Below, piece by piece: positions 34,798 to 43,610 of a stretch of DNA of 64,000 nucleotides. The notes beneath the pieces are model-generated. The model searched no databases. It had not been told where the DNA came from and worked only from the letters and a program-made list of their open reading frames with translations. The number at the start of each line of letters is the position of its first letter. Position 1 is the stretch's first letter. Made by a program: the position numbers and the translations under genes. Origin of the DNA: Candidatus Faeciplasma pullistercoris (GTDB lineage Bacteria; Bacillota; Clostridia; Oscillospirales; Ruminococcaceae); NCBI GenBank assembly GCA_018715525.1, contig DVLL01000021.1:124001-188000 (forward strand), in the 5' to 3' direction.

Positions 34798-35193
34798 ATG
34801 ACACAGCAAAGATTACTCATAAGGGAAATTATCTACTTGTCAAAAAAGCACCTTACCGCTGAAGAGATTTACCTCATCGCAAAGGAAAGGATGCCTAAGA
34901 TCGCTCTTGGAACGGTATACCGCAACTTAGGTAAGCTCTGCGAGAGCAGAGAGATAAGGCAGATAAGCATAAAGGGCTTTTCTGATTGCTACGACAAATC
35001 GGTGCTCCCGCATGGGCATCTGATATGCGAGCGCTGCGGAAGCGTTACCGACTTCCCTCTTGATGATGTTCGCCAGGCTATTGAAAAGACACTTGGCACA
35101 GAGGTGCTGTCATATGATCTGAACGCCCACTACATTTGTCAGAGCTGCAAGGCAGCCGCGGCGCAGGGTGATAAAAAAACAGGTGATTATTGA
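34798..35193 (+). CDS. Fur family regulator, PerR-like
   Basis: 131-residue metalloregulator: winged helix (LTAEEIYLIAKERM; LGTVYRNLGKLCES recognition region, about residues 18-50) and a dimerisation domain with HGHLICERCGS and ICQSCKAA, the two CxxC structural zinc pairs. The N-terminus is about ten residues shorter than typical PerR, though AAGGAG sits correctly for this ATG. Followed by rubrerythrin at 48 nt, which points to peroxide response; iron or zinc sensing is not excluded. Confidence 0.88.
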   Translation: MTQQRLLIREIIYLSKKHLTAEEIYLIAKERMPKIALGTVYRNLGKLCESREIRQISIKGFSDCYDKSVLPHGHLICERCGSVTDFPLDDVRQAIEKTLGTEVLSYDLNAHYICQSCKAAAAQGDKKTGDY

Positions 35194-35241
35194 TGCTAAC
35201 GCATCGTAACATAATCTAAGAACAAAAGGAGATTAAAAATT

Positions 35242-35775
35242 ATGGAACTCAAGGGATCAAGAACCGAACAGAATCTTTTAACCGCATTTGCCGGTGAGTC
35301 ACAGGCAAGGAACAAATACACCTACTTTGCTTCTGTTGCTAAGAAGGAAGGCTATGAGCAAATAGCAGAGATCTTCCAGAAGACAGCAGATAACGAGAAG
35401 GAGCACGCTAAGCTTTGGTTCAAGCACCTCGGAGAGCTTAAGACCACAGCTGAGAACCTTGCAGCAGCCGCTGCCGGTGAGAACTACGAGTGGACCGATA
35501 TGTACGCAGAGTTTGCAAAGGTAGCTGAGGAAGAGGGCTTTACCGCTATCGCTTACCAGTTTAAGGCCGTTGCTGCTATCGAGAAGGCTCACGAGGAGAG
35601 ATATCGCGCGCTTTTGAGCAATGTTGAGATGCAGAAGGTATTTGAGAAGAGTGAGGAGACCATGTGGGAGTGCCGCAACTGCGGACACCTTGTAATCGGC
35701 AAGAAGGCTCCCGGCGTTTGTCCCGTTTGCGCTCACGCTCAGAGCTTCTTTGAGGTAAGAAAGGAAAACTACTGA
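35242..35775 (+). CDS. rbr: Rubrerythrin
   Basis: Peroxide reductase of anaerobes. An N-terminal four-helix ferritin-like diiron domain ([30 protein letters not shown] ligands) and a C-terminal rubredoxin-like Fe(Cys)4 domain ([10 protein letters not shown]...[11 protein letters not shown], about residues 139-170). 177 residues. AGGAG before ATG. Codons look strongly biased to a small set, as expected for an abundant protein (impression only). Probably co-transcribed with the Fur-family gene. Confidence 0.96.
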   Translation: MELKGSRTEQNLLTAFAGESQARNKYTYFASVAKKEGYEQIAEIFQKTADNEKEHAKLWFKHLGELKTTAENLAAAAAGENYEWTDMYAEFAKVAEEEGFTAIAYQFKAVAAIEKAHEERYRALLSNVEMQKVFEKSEETMWECRNCGHLVIGKKAPGVCPVCAHAQSFFEVRKENY

Positions 35776-35815
35776 TTAAATCGGTAGGTTTTCAGACACA
35801 ATCTGAAGCTAAAAT

Positions 35816-35849
35816 ATGCTCCCGTGTTTTTTCGCGGGAGCATTTTTAT
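35816..35849 (+). terminator. Intrinsic terminator after rubrerythrin
   Basis: Stem ATGCTCCCG/CGGGAGCAT with a TG-T6-CG type loop, followed by TTTTTATTT, 40 nt after the stop. Confidence 0.88.
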
Positions 35850-35861
35850 TTGCAATTTTTG

Positions 35862-35890
35862 TTGAAAAAAAAGTGAAACCATGATATAAT
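35862..35890 (+). promoter_or_regulatory. SigA promoter of dnaD-dnaC
   Basis: TTGAAA, 17-nt spacer, TATAAT, about 60 nt before the dnaD ATG and directly after the rubrerythrin terminator. Confidence 0.75.
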
Positions 35891-35949
35891 TTCTTTGTAC
35901 ATACTTAAAATATTTAAATTATGTTTGAGCTTTTGATGGGAGGAATATT

Positions 35950-36903
35950 ATGCTTAGACTTAACGGCGGGAACTGGAAAAGATATTTTTCCTTTCCATGT
36001 GCTGTTTATGAGTATATAAAGCTTGCTGACGCCTCCTCGCTCAAGCTTATACTATATCTTCTTAATGATGAATCAGGCTATTTTGACCCTGAAAAGGCAG
36101 CAAAAGAGCTCGGAATAAGCCGCAGCGAAATAGATGATGCAATCCTGTTTTGGAGGCAGCTCGGAGTGCTGTGCGACGACGAGACGTCGCCCTCCCCTGT
36201 CCCGCAGACGCCGGTCAATGCTCCTGATACCGCAAAAAAGGGGCAGCCAAAGCTCATCATGCACGCTTCATATTCTTCAAAGGACATTGCGATGATGCTC
36301 GAGCGGGACAGCGACATGAAGTGCCTTTTCACCGAAGCTGAAACAACGCTTGGAAGAATACTCAAGCATGCAGATCATGAGATGCTCTTATCTCTGCGAG
36401 ACTATTTTGGTTTTTCCGACCAATCAATAATTCTGATACTTGAGCACTGTACTGAGCTGGGCAAAACGTCGGCTCGGTACATAGAATCTGTAGCAAGAGA
36501 TCTTTGCGACAGGGATATAACGGAGTTTTTGGACATCGATGCGGAATTCAAGCGTCAGAAGGAGCTTCGCAGCTTTGAAAGCACTGTTATGCGGGCTCTC
36601 GGTCTTGAGACCAAGCTTACACAGCGTCAGACTGGATATATTAAATCGTGGCAGGATATGGGCTTTGAAATAGAGATGATTTCGCTTGCGAGAGAACGCT
36701 GCGTGGACGCTACAAACAAGCTTTCCTTTGAGTACATAGATAAAATTCTAAAAACCTGGGCTGAAAAGAAGATATTTACACCTGACGCAGTTAAGTCTGA
36801 TGTAAAGCCGGCACAAACCTCTTCTCAGAACAACACATCCTATGATTTAGACGATTTTGATAAATACACTCTCGGAATAACCGGTGAAGGAGAAAATCAG
36901 TGA
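35950..36903 (+). CDS. dnaD: DnaD domain replication initiation protein
   Basis: 317-residue primosome protein. N-terminal winged-helix (KLILYLLNDESGYFDPEKAAKELGI), a Ser/Pro linker near residue 80, and DnaB_2/DnaD C-terminal domain with the family end motif YIDKILKTWAEKKI. GGAGG six bases before ATG. Overlaps dnaC with a GTGA junction. DnaD helps remodel DNA and load the helicase in Firmicutes; the pairing with the loader is expected. Confidence 0.9.
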   Translation: MLRLNGGNWKRYFSFPCAVYEYIKLADASSLKLILYLLNDESGYFDPEKAAKELGISRSEIDDAILFWRQLGVLCDDETSPSPVPQTPVNAPDTAKKGQPKLIMHASYSSKDIAMMLERDSDMKCLFTEAETTLGRILKHADHEMLLSLRDYFGFSDQSIILILEHCTELGKTSARYIESVARDLCDRDITEFLDIDAEFKRQKELRSFESTVMRALGLETKLTQRQTGYIKSWQDMGFEIEMISLARERCVDATNKLSFEYIDKILKTWAEKKIFTPDAVKSDVKPAQTSSQNNTSYDLDDFDKYTLGITGEGENQ

Positions 36904-37895
36904 AATACACCACCAAAGCAATACAATCCGCATATTCTGAGCTTGAGCGCCGCAGACAGAGCGCTATGGCAGAGCAGGCTGCCAATGTGAGCCTGATAGA
37001 AAAAGGCTACCCTGAGATATACTCGGTATACTGCGGCATAACCAATACCGCCAAAAGGCTGGCGGAGGCTGTATTTTCAAAGGAAGGCAACACCATTGAA
37101 AAGGTAGACGCCATAAGGCGGGAAAACCTTGCCGCTCAGGAAAAGCTGTCAAAGCTTCTTACCTCCTTTGGTTTTCCTCAGGACTTCCTGATGATAAAAT
37201 ACTCCTGCCCCAAATGCTTCGACACCGGAGTTTGTCTTGGAAACAGATGCGAGTGCGTGACAAGCCTGCTGACTAAGTACACCATTGAAGAGCTTAACGA
37301 GCAATGCAAAATCAAGCTTCACAGTTTCTGCGAGTTTAACCTTGGCTACTACCCGGAGACAGTCAGCTATAATGGCAAGCAGGTGAAGTGCCGCGAGAGA
37401 ATGGAGGAAAACCTCAAGTTCTGCATCGACTACTCAAAAAACTTCACGCCGAGCTCACCCGGAATATTTATGCTCGGAGGAACCGGACTCGGAAAAACCT
37501 TTTTGTCCTCCTGCATTGCGAGCGAGCTGATTAAAAAGGGATTCACGGTGGCGTTTGATTCAATACAGAACTACCTTAGAAACATAGAGCGCGAGCATTT
37601 CGGCAGGGCGGAGGGAGATACTCTTGAACTTCTTTTAAGCGCTGATCTTGTAATACTGGACGACCTCGGCTGCGAGTTCAGTTCATCGTTTAACTCCTCC
37701 GTCATATATAACCTTATAAACTCAAGGTGCAATATGTCAAAGCCTACTATTGTGTCATCAAATCTCGACATTTCTCAGCTATCAGACAAATACGACCAAA
37801 GAATAGTCTCCAGACTGATAGGAGCGTTCAGAACGCTAAGGTTCTTAGGAGAGGATATTAGGCAGATAAAGATGAGGCAAGGAATATTTGACTGA
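36900..37895 (+). CDS. DnaC/DnaI-type helicase loader ATPase
   Basis: 331-residue AAA+ ATPase. Four cysteines in YSCPKCFDTGVCLGNRCEC (about residues 100-118) form a zinc-finger-like site as in DnaI; Walker A LGGTGLGKTFL (about 193), Walker B LVILDDLGCE (about 253), and sensor/Arg-finger RIVSRLIGAFR. GTG start overlapping the dnaD stop. Likely loads the replicative helicase. IstB of insertion sequences is related, but no istA is adjacent, so a chromosomal loader is the better reading. Confidence 0.9.
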   Translation: MKYTTKAIQSAYSELERRRQSAMAEQAANVSLIEKGYPEIYSVYCGITNTAKRLAEAVFSKEGNTIEKVDAIRRENLAAQEKLSKLLTSFGFPQDFLMIKYSCPKCFDTGVCLGNRCECVTSLLTKYTIEELNEQCKIKLHSFCEFNLGYYPETVSYNGKQVKCRERMEENLKFCIDYSKNFTPSSPGIFMLGGTGLGKTFLSSCIASELIKKGFTVAFDSIQNYLRNIEREHFGRAEGDTLELLLSADLVILDDLGCEFSSSFNSSVIYNLINSRCNMSKPTIVSSNLDISQLSDKYDQRIVSRLIGAFRTLRFLGEDIRQIKMRQGIFD

Positions 37896-37924
37896 ACCTG
37901 CTGATGACCCGGCTGAATCCAAAA

Positions 37925-37959
37925 AAATTCCCACGGAATTGTATTTTCCGTGGGAATTT
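37925..37959. terminator. Bidirectional terminator between dnaC and tyrS
   Basis: Perfect 14-bp stem AAATTCCCACGGAA/TTCCGTGGGAATTT with seven-base loop; T-runs follow on both strands, serving both convergent genes. Confidence 0.9.
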
Positions 37960-37981
37960 TTATGTCCTGTATCAGCAGTAA

Positions 37982-39181
37982 TTACTTCTTAGCAAGCTTG
38001 ATAATCTGCTTCTTGCCTTTTTTGAGTACAGCGCAGGGGCAAAGATTTACAACGGTATTTATATCCGTTACCTTCTCGTCGTTAAGAGTAACGCCTCCCT
38101 GCTGAATAAGCCTTTTTGCCTCCGCCTTAGATGGAGCGAGCTTTGCGCAAACCATAGCGTCGAGTATCGGCACAGCATCGCAGTCAAATTCACATGTAGG
38201 CATGTTTTCGTCATTGCCGCTGCCTCCGAAAACAGCCCTTGCAGCCTCCAAAGCCTTAGTAGCCTCCTCCTCGCCGTGTACAAGCTTTGTGAGCTCATAC
38301 GCGAGTATCTCCTTGGCGCGGTTGAGCTCGCTTCCCTGCCACGACTCCATCTTGTCTATCTCCTCAAGAGGAAGGAAGGTAAGCATTCTGATGCACTTAA
38401 GAACATCCGCGTCGCCGACATTTCTCCAGTATTGGAAGAACTCATAAGGAGACGTCTTGTTCGGGTCAAGCCATACCGCGCCCTTCTGGGTCTTGCCCAT
38501 TTTCTTGCCCTCGGAATTGAGAAGAAGCGTGATAGTCATCGCATATGCGTCCTTGCCGAGCTTTCTTCTTATAAGCTCTGTGCCGCCAAGCATATTTGAC
38601 CACTGATCGTCTCCTCCGAACTGCATGTTGCAGCCGTAATGCTGGTAGAGATAGTAGAAGTCGTAGGACTGCATTATCATGTAGTTAAACTCAAGGAAGG
38701 AAAGTCCCTTCTCCATTCTCTGCTTGTAGCACTCGGCTCTGAGCATGTTATTTACTGAGAAGCACGCGCCAACTTCGCGCAGAAGGTCGATATAGTTGAG
38801 ATTAAGCAGCCAATCAGCGTTATTGACCATTATCGCCTTTCCTTCGCCGAACTCTATGAACCTCTCCATCTGCTTTTTAAAGCTTTCGCAGTTGTGCTGT
38901 ATGGTTTCAGGGGTCATCATAGAACGCATATCTGTCCTGCCGGATGGGTCGCCTATGTAGCCGGTTCCTCCGCCAATAAGCACTACAGGGCGGTTTCCCG
39001 CCATCTGAAGTCTCTTCATAAGGCATAAAGCCATGAAGTGACCGACATGAAGAGAGTCGGCGGTAGGATCAAAGCCTATATAAAAGGTTGCCTTTCCGTT
39101 ATTGATAAGCTCCCTTATCTCATTTTCATCGGTAACCTGGGCGATAAGACCTCTTGCCTTAAGTTCCTCATAAATCTGCAT
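37982..39181 (-). CDS. tyrS: Tyrosyl-tRNA synthetase
   Basis: Class I aminoacyl-tRNA synthetase, 399 residues. HIGH-type motif HVGHF (about residue 46), tyrosine pocket regions, KMSKS-type motif KMGKT (about 231), and a C-terminal S4 RNA-binding domain (about 335-399; [18 protein letters not shown]). The extended length and KMGKT form fit the TyrZ/TyrRS-II-like branch (inference). Controlled by the T-box leader upstream; AAAGGA lies before ATG. Confidence 0.96.
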   Translation of the reverse strand: MQIYEELKARGLIAQVTDENEIRELINNGKATFYIGFDPTADSLHVGHFMALCLMKRLQMAGNRPVVLIGGGTGYIGDPSGRTDMRSMMTPETIQHNCESFKKQMERFIEFGEGKAIMVNNADWLLNLNYIDLLREVGACFSVNNMLRAECYKQRMEKGLSFLEFNYMIMQSYDFYYLYQHYGCNMQFGGDDQWSNMLGGTELIRRKLGKDAYAMTITLLLNSEGKKMGKTQKGAVWLDPNKTSPYEFFQYWRNVGDADVLKCIRMLTFLPLEEIDKMESWQGSELNRAKEILAYELTKLVHGEEEATKALEAARAVFGGSGNDENMPTCEFDCDAVPILDAMVCAKLAPSKAEAKRLIQQGGVTLNDEKVTDINTVVNLCPCAVLKKGKKQIIKLAKK

Positions 39182-39211
39182 TTTATTCTTTCCTTTCTTT
39201 TTGGTACTATT

Positions 39212-39467
39212 AAAAAATCCTCCGACCCGATACGGGTCAGAGGACGATCATAAACCGTGGTACCACCTCAATTTACCGCAGGACAAAACGCCTCACGGCC
39301 TCTCGGCAGGATAACGGATGCCAAAAACCGCACACCCCTAATAAGCAGCTCTACGCCTTTCAGGGCACGGACTCCAAGATGTATTTCGCCGGACATATGC
39401 CGCCCTTTTTCACCAGCCAAGGGCTCTCTGAGGCTTTAGACCGACTACTTCTTCTCTTCACAGTCGA
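39212..39467 (-). ncRNA. Tyrosine T-box leader of tyrS
   Basis: tRNA-sensing riboswitch. Minus-strand landmarks in order: purine-rich GAGAAGAAGTAG near the 5' end, Stem I with specifier region GCGAAATACATC in which UAC (39383-39381) is a Tyr codon, T-box sequence GAGGTGGTACCACGG at 39255-39269 whose UGGU pairs with an ACCA tRNA end, then the competing terminator (39212-39244, arms TCCTCTGACCCG and CGGGTCGGAGGA) and TTTTTT. Uncharged tRNA-Tyr should stabilise the antiterminator and allow tyrS transcription. Fills most of the 323-nt gap between sigG and tyrS. Confidence 0.93.
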
Positions 39468-39473
39468 TACCCA

Positions 39474-39502
39474 ATGATAACACGCCTCATATTTTTTGTC
39501 AA
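39474..39502 (-). promoter_or_regulatory. SigA promoter of the tyrS T-box transcript
   Basis: Minus strand TTGACA, 17-nt spacer, TATCAT. The -35 lies two bases beyond the sigG stop codon, so tyrS is transcribed independently of the sporulation gene. Confidence 0.85.
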
Positions 39503-39504
39503 GC

Positions 39505-40275
39505 TCAAACGCTTGATTTGATTCTCGACAACGCGTTTTTTTCGAGCCTTGATACCTGAGCCTGAGATATTCCTATCTCGCTCGCTACCTCAACCTGAGT
39601 TTTGCCCTGATAAAACCTTAGATACAGTATGTTTTTCTCACGCTCTGACAGCGTCTTTATTGCGTCCCTGAGCAGCAGCTCGTCTATCCAGCCCTCATCG
39701 CTTGAGGAATCGCCGAGCTGATCGAGCATGTATAGCGTATCCCCTGTGTTTGAATACACCGGCTCATATATCGAAACAGGCTCGCTTATCGACTCGAGGG
39801 CGAACACTACATCTGACTGGGGTGCGCCTATTTCCTTGGAAATTTCCTTTGCAGACGGTTCATTGCTGTTTTGATTCATCAGCTTTTCTCTTGCCTGCAT
39901 TGCCTTATACGCAAGATCTCTCATTGAACGAGACACTCTTATCGAGTTATTGTCCCTTAAATACCTTCTCAGCTCTCCCGAGATCATCGGAACAGCATAT
40001 GTTGAAAACTTTACGTCCAGCGATACGTCGAAGTTGTCTATCGCCTTGATAAGCCCCACAACCCCGACCTGAAAAAGATCGTCGGGAGGGGTGCCTCTGG
40101 ACATAAACTTCTGTATTACGCTCAATACGAGTCTTAAATTTCCCTGAATAAGCTCCTCTCTCGCCGACTTGTCCCCCGCTTTTATCTTTTTGAGGAGCTC
40201 CGTCTTTTTCTCCTCGCTTAACACCTTGAGCTTTGATGTGTTTACACCGCTTATTTCAACCTTATTGAACTGCAT
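39505..40275 (-). CDS. sigG: RNA polymerase forespore sigma factor SigG
   Basis: 256-residue SigF/SigG-type sigma factor. Regions 2 (NGNLRL-type GNLRLVLSVIQKF; DDLFQVGVVGLIKAIDNFD; FSTYAVPMISGELRRYL), 3 and 4 (REKNILYLRFYQGKTQVEVA; GISQAQVSRLEK) are complete, and the start MQFNKVEISGVNTSKL is the SigG-specific N-terminus (anti-sigma binding). The ORF track's 23 extra residues are not conserved; ATG 40275 has GGAGAG upstream. Lies behind sigE, as in Bacillus spoIIG-spoIIIG. A SigF-like promoter is at 40312-40339. Confidence 0.95.
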   Translation of the reverse strand: MQFNKVEISGVNTSKLKVLSEEKKTELLKKIKAGDKSAREELIQGNLRLVLSVIQKFMSRGTPPDDLFQVGVVGLIKAIDNFDVSLDVKFSTYAVPMISGELRRYLRDNNSIRVSRSMRDLAYKAMQAREKLMNQNSNEPSAKEISKEIGAPQSDVVFALESISEPVSIYEPVYSNTGDTLYMLDQLGDSSSDEGWIDELLLRDAIKTLSEREKNILYLRFYQGKTQVEVASEIGISQAQVSRLEKNALSRIKSSV

Positions 40276-40311
40276 GGCAAACTGCACTCTCCGAACAAAT
40301 AATTTAACTAA

Positions 40312-40339
40312 ATTATTGCCGAAGATATTGCATGTATTC
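40312..40339 (-). promoter_or_regulatory. Candidate SigF-type promoter of sigG
   Basis: Minus strand GAATA, 14-nt spacer, GGCAATAAT. The -10 fits the GGnnAnnnT form of SigF promoters; the spacer is one to two bases shorter than typical. 37 nt before ATG. sigG is a known SigF target in Bacillus, which supports the reading. Confidence 0.4.
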
Positions 40340-40368
40340 ACCATAGGCTCATGTACTTTTTGGAAAAA

Positions 40369-41073
40369 TCAGCATATCGCTTCAAGTTCCTTTTTCAGTT
40401 CTTTAAGTATTCTTTTTTCAAGCCTTGATATATATGACTGAGATATTCCTACAACATCCGCAACCTCCTTTTGTGTCATCTCCTTACCTGTGATAAGTCC
40501 GAAGCGCATCTGCATAATCTGCTTTTCTCTTCCCTTGAGCGAATTTACTGCCCGGATAAGAAGAAGCTTTTCTGTCTCACTCTCGATATTCCTGCTGACT
40601 TCGTCAGGGTCGGTGCCTATGACGTCGGACAAAAGAAGCTCATTGCCGTCCCAATCTATATTTAGCGGCTCGTCTATTGAAATCTCGTTTCTTTGCTGCG
40701 TTGTTTTGCGCAAATACATGAGTATCTCGTTTTCTATGCACCTTGAAGCGTAGGTGGCAAGCTTGATGTTTTTATTTGGATTGTAGGTGTTAACAGCCTT
40801 TATTAGACCTATTGTGCCTATCGAAACAAGATCCTCAATGCCTATTCCCGTAGACTCGAACTTCTTTGAAATGTATACAACAAGTCTGAGATTGTGAGTA
40901 ATAAGCTTTTCCCTTGCTCGCTTTGGATCAACTGACATCATTGAAAAAACCTTTTGTTCCTCGTCAGGCTTTAGCGGCGGCGGCAGAGAATCAGAGCCGT
41001 TTATATAGTCGAGGCTTGCTCTGCCCCTGATAAGCGACAGAAGCTTTTTCCACAATGACATTATGAACTTCAT
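40369..41073 (-). CDS. sigE: RNA polymerase mother-cell sigma factor SigE (pro-form)
   Basis: 234-residue sigma factor made as an inactive precursor. The basic amphipathic pro-sequence [18 protein letters not shown] is followed by [12 protein letters not shown] and full regions 2 to 4 ([43 protein letters not shown]). The near-identity of blocks such as [17 protein letters not shown] to Bacillus SigE makes the call secure. AAAGGGTGA favours ATG 41073 over the tracked GTG 41082. Processing would need the SpoIIGA protease encoded 13 nt upstream. Confidence 0.96.
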   Translation of the reverse strand: MKFIMSLWKKLLSLIRGRASLDYINGSDSLPPPLKPDEEQKVFSMMSVDPKRAREKLITHNLRLVVYISKKFESTGIGIEDLVSIGTIGLIKAVNTYNPNKNIKLATYASRCIENEILMYLRKTTQQRNEISIDEPLNIDWDGNELLLSDVIGTDPDEVSRNIESETEKLLLIRAVNSLKGREKQIMQMRFGLITGKEMTQKEVADVVGISQSYISRLEKRILKELKKELEAIC

Positions 41074-41086
41074 TTTACTCACCCTT

Positions 41087-41890
41087 TTACATCAATATTT
41101 TTGGATTAAAGACTGCTCGTCTTAACTGCCCGTCAGTAAAAGCAATCAGCGCGCTGACATCTGTTTTTGACCCGTGCTCGTCTTCAATGAAAATTTTGTC
41201 TGGGCTCACCGCATAAAGCACTCCTTCGCCGTTAACGGTGCTAAACGGCACCGGTATCATTCGTCTTCCAAAGCTTTCACAAGAGGTTATTCCTGTGCAG
41301 ATGACAACATCCTTTCCGCTGAAAATATCTCTTACGGTATTGCCGGTATCTGCAACCCCCTCAAGGCTGTAGCTTTTTCCTGATATCGCTATATGCACTA
41401 TGTAAGAGTGAGCTTTGTCCAGCCTTTGGGCGGATATATGGGATATCAGCGAAAGCACTATATACACTGCCGCGGTCATAAAAATGAGCTTTGTCAGCGA
41501 TATGTCGAAGTAGTAGCTCATGCCCTTTATGTATACCACCTTTGTGCCGAGCATCGACTGGAAAAGGTATACTCCCCCGCTGAATAAAAGATTTACTCCG
41601 AAGAATGATGCAACGGCATAAAAAATACGCCTTTTTGACATTCCATTTTTATAAAACGCGGTCAGCAAGACAATCAGCATGGAAATACACTTTAACGCAT
41701 ACAGCAAAATGGTTTGCCAAACAGTCCCGGCGGGAATGAGTATCAAAAGAGATGACAACCCGCCTGCAAGAGCACTCAGCGCAAGTCGCTTTCCGGGTAT
41801 GCTCTGGTGAATTAGCTTAGAGCTAAGGCTCAGGACAAGCCAGCTCACATATGTGTTTATAAGTACGAGAGTATCGAGGTACACGGTCAT
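41087..41890 (-). CDS. spoIIGA: Sigma-E processing peptidase SpoIIGA
   Basis: 267-residue membrane aspartic protease that cleaves pro-SigE. The N-terminal half has five predicted spans; the cytoplasmic half carries the catalytic [13 protein letters not shown] (about residues 178-190), one Asp-Thr-Gly per monomer, acting as a dimer. C-terminal ending MPV...FNPKILM type. ATG with GGTGAT upstream. Promoter region with a Spo0A box lies just upstream. Confidence 0.94.
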   Translation of the reverse strand: MTVYLDTLVLINTYVSWLVLSLSSKLIHQSIPGKRLALSALAGGLSSLLILIPAGTVWQTILLYALKCISMLIVLLTAFYKNGMSKRRIFYAVASFFGVNLLFSGGVYLFQSMLGTKVVYIKGMSYYFDISLTKLIFMTAAVYIVLSLISHISAQRLDKAHSYIVHIAISGKSYSLEGVADTGNTVRDIFSGKDVVICTGITSCESFGRRMIPVPFSTVNGEGVLYAVSPDKIFIEDEHGSKTDVSALIAFTDGQLRRAVFNPKILM

Positions 41891-41907
41891 TTATATCACC
41901 GGAATTC

Positions 41908-41941
41908 ATTTTACAGCGGATGGCAGGAGTTTTGTGTCGAA
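41908..41941 (-). promoter_or_regulatory. Spo0A box and long-spaced promoter of spoIIGA-sigE
   Basis: TGTCGAA at 41935-41941 (plus strand) is an exact core 0A box. On the minus strand it overlaps a TCGACA -35-like element, separated by 21 nt from TAAAAT (41908-41913). Bacillus spoIIG has the same unusual plan, a 0A box over a -35 element 22 nt from the -10. A second TGACGAA-type site (minus strand) is at 42036-42042. Confidence 0.6.
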
Positions 41942-42064
41942 GAAGTTACCCTTAATCCAAGGGATTAAGGGTAACTTCAAAAGATTTTGCATCCCAAAAG
42001 GATGCAAAACTTTATTGCCATAAGTTACTACACCTTTCGTCAAGAGGAACTTCAAAAGATTTTG
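41942..42064. repeat. Cluster of perfect hairpins and a 17-nt direct repeat upstream of spoIIGA
   Basis: Fills most of the 312-nt gap between spoIIGA and the M18 gene. (1) 41942-41978: 16-bp perfect arms GAAGTTACCCTTAATC, five-base loop. (2) 41985-42009: 10-bp perfect arms TTTTGCATCC, five-base loop. (3) AACTTCAAAAGATTTTG occurs at 41973-41989 and again at 42048-42064. No ORF and no T-run terminator. May be a degenerate mobile repeat, a structured RNA or regulatory DNA; unassigned. Confidence 0.75.
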
Positions 42065-42131
42065 ACATGTTTTTAAAGAGCTGCAAAGCTTTCATGCAAC
42101 AGGCTTCCCGACATTTGATTATAATAAGCCT

Positions 42132-42169
42132 TAAAAAACAAAGCCACCCGTCGGCTTGTCCGACGGGTG
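42132..42169 (-). terminator. Intrinsic terminator after the M18 aminopeptidase
   Basis: Minus strand CACCCGTCGG/CCGACGGGTG, five-base loop, followed by GCTTTGTTTTTT, 34 nt after the stop. Confidence 0.9.
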
Positions 42170-42202
42170 ACAGAGTCATGATTTGTTAGTTTGTAATAGC
42201 AA

Positions 42203-43606
42203 TTAGTTGTTAAAGAATGTGTAGAAGGCCTTGAATGCCATGTATATATCAAGCTTTGCGGTGATTTCATACGGAGAGTGCATGCAAAGAACTGGTACAC
42301 CTACATCCACTACGTCTACTCCAAGATCCGCGATGTAAGCGGCAACAGTTCCTCCGCCTCCGAGGTCAACTCTTCCAAGTTCACCGGTCTGCCAAATTAC
42401 GCTGTTGGCGTTAAAGATGTTTCTTACATATGACAGGAACTCAGCATTTGCATCGTTGCAGCCTGACTTTCCCCTTGCGCCGGTATACTTGCATACCGTT
42501 ACTCCATAATTGCAGTAGGATGCGTTCTTAGGCTCGCATACCTCCGGGAATGTAGGATCAAACGCTACGCTGACATCTGCCGAGAGGCATGTTGAGTTAT
42601 TTAAAACCATGGGGCATGTCGTTCCTGCCTTTTCAGCGAGGAAGAAAATGAAATGCTTGAGATATGCGCTCTGAAGACCGGTGTTGCCTACGCTGCCTAT
42701 CTCCTCCTTATCGGTGAGAACGGTTATGCAGGTAGTTTTAGGCTTATCGCACTGAAGTATCGCCTCAAGAGCTGTATATGCGCAAACCCTGTCGTCCTGA
42801 CCGTAGCCTCCCACCAGTCCGCGATCCAAACCTACGTCCTTAGCCTTGAACGCCGGAACAACCTCAAGCTCAGCAGAAACGAAGTCGTCCTCCACTATTC
42901 CGTATTTGTCAAAGAGAATAGAGAGAACATTGAGCTTGACCTGCTCGGATACCTCATCGGTATTGAAAGGACGAGAGCCTATCAAAACGTTGAGCTCTTC
43001 ACCCTTGATGCCCTCGGAAAGTGTTCTCTTTGACTGTTCCTGAGCAAGGTGAGGCAAAAGATCTGTTACCATAAATACAGGATCAGACTCATCCTCGCCT
43101 ATGCAGACATTGACGCGGCTGCCGTCCGCCCTGAAAATAACACCGTGAAGCGCCAGAGGAATAGTGGGCCACTGATACTTTTTAATTCCGCCATAGTAGT
43201 GCGTCTTGAGAAGACAAAGCTCGTTCGACTCATAAACGGGGTTCTGCTTAAGGTCGAGCCTCGGGCAGTCAATGTGAGCGGCAGAGATCTTTACGCCCTT
43301 CTCAAGCGGTTCTGTTCCGAATACGCAGAGAATAACGCTCTTGTCACGGTTGTTGTAATATACCTTGTCGCCCGCAGAATATGTCTTGTCAGGATCAAAT
43401 TCCGTAAATCCCTTCGCCTTTGCAAGCTCGATAGAGACTTTAGCGGCTTCCCTTTCGGTCTTAGACTGATCGAGAAACCTCTTATAGTTCTCGCAGAAGC
43501 TGTCAACCGACTTTACCTCATCGGCAGATAGCCTGAGCATACCGTTCTTTTTCTTTGAAAACAGCCTCTCCTGAAGAAGCTTCGCTTGTGACTTTTCTTC
43601 TGACAT
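42203..43606 (-). CDS. M18 family aminopeptidase
   Basis: Zinc aminopeptidase of the aspartyl-aminopeptidase family, about 467 residues. Metal and catalytic regions visible: AAHIDCPRLD (about 110), GGYGQDDRVCAY (about 263), TDKEEIGSVG (about 300), and C-terminal VPVLCMHSPYE. Releases N-terminal residues from peptides in the cytoplasm. ATG 43606 with AAAGGAAC seven bases upstream is preferred to the tracked 43624. Four bases after the transglycosylase stop, so probably the last gene of that operon. Confidence 0.93.
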   Translation of the reverse strand: MSEEKSQAKLLQERLFSKKKNGMLRLSADEVKSVDSFCENYKRFLDQSKTEREAAKVSIELAKAKGFTEFDPDKTYSAGDKVYYNNRDKSVILCVFGTEPLEKGVKISAAHIDCPRLDLKQNPVYESNELCLLKTHYYGGIKKYQWPTIPLALHGVIFRADGSRVNVCIGEDESDPVFMVTDLLPHLAQEQSKRTLSEGIKGEELNVLIGSRPFNTDEVSEQVKLNVLSILFDKYGIVEDDFVSAELEVVPAFKAKDVGLDRGLVGGYGQDDRVCAYTALEAILQCDKPKTTCITVLTDKEEIGSVGNTGLQSAYLKHFIFFLAEKAGTTCPMVLNNSTCLSADVSVAFDPTFPEVCEPKNASYCNYGVTVCKYTGARGKSGCNDANAEFLSYVRNIFNANSVIWQTGELGRVDLGGGGTVAAYIADLGVDVVDVGVPVLCMHSPYEITAKLDIYMAFKAFYTFFNN

Positions 43607-43610
43607 GATG

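Noticed and set aside
36900-37895. dnaC-like gene considered as IstB of an IS21 element
   Set aside because: No istA, no terminal repeats; paired with dnaD and carries the DnaI-type zinc site.
42048-42064. Direct repeats here considered as a CRISPR array
   Set aside because: Only two copies, no regular spacers, no cas genes in the window.
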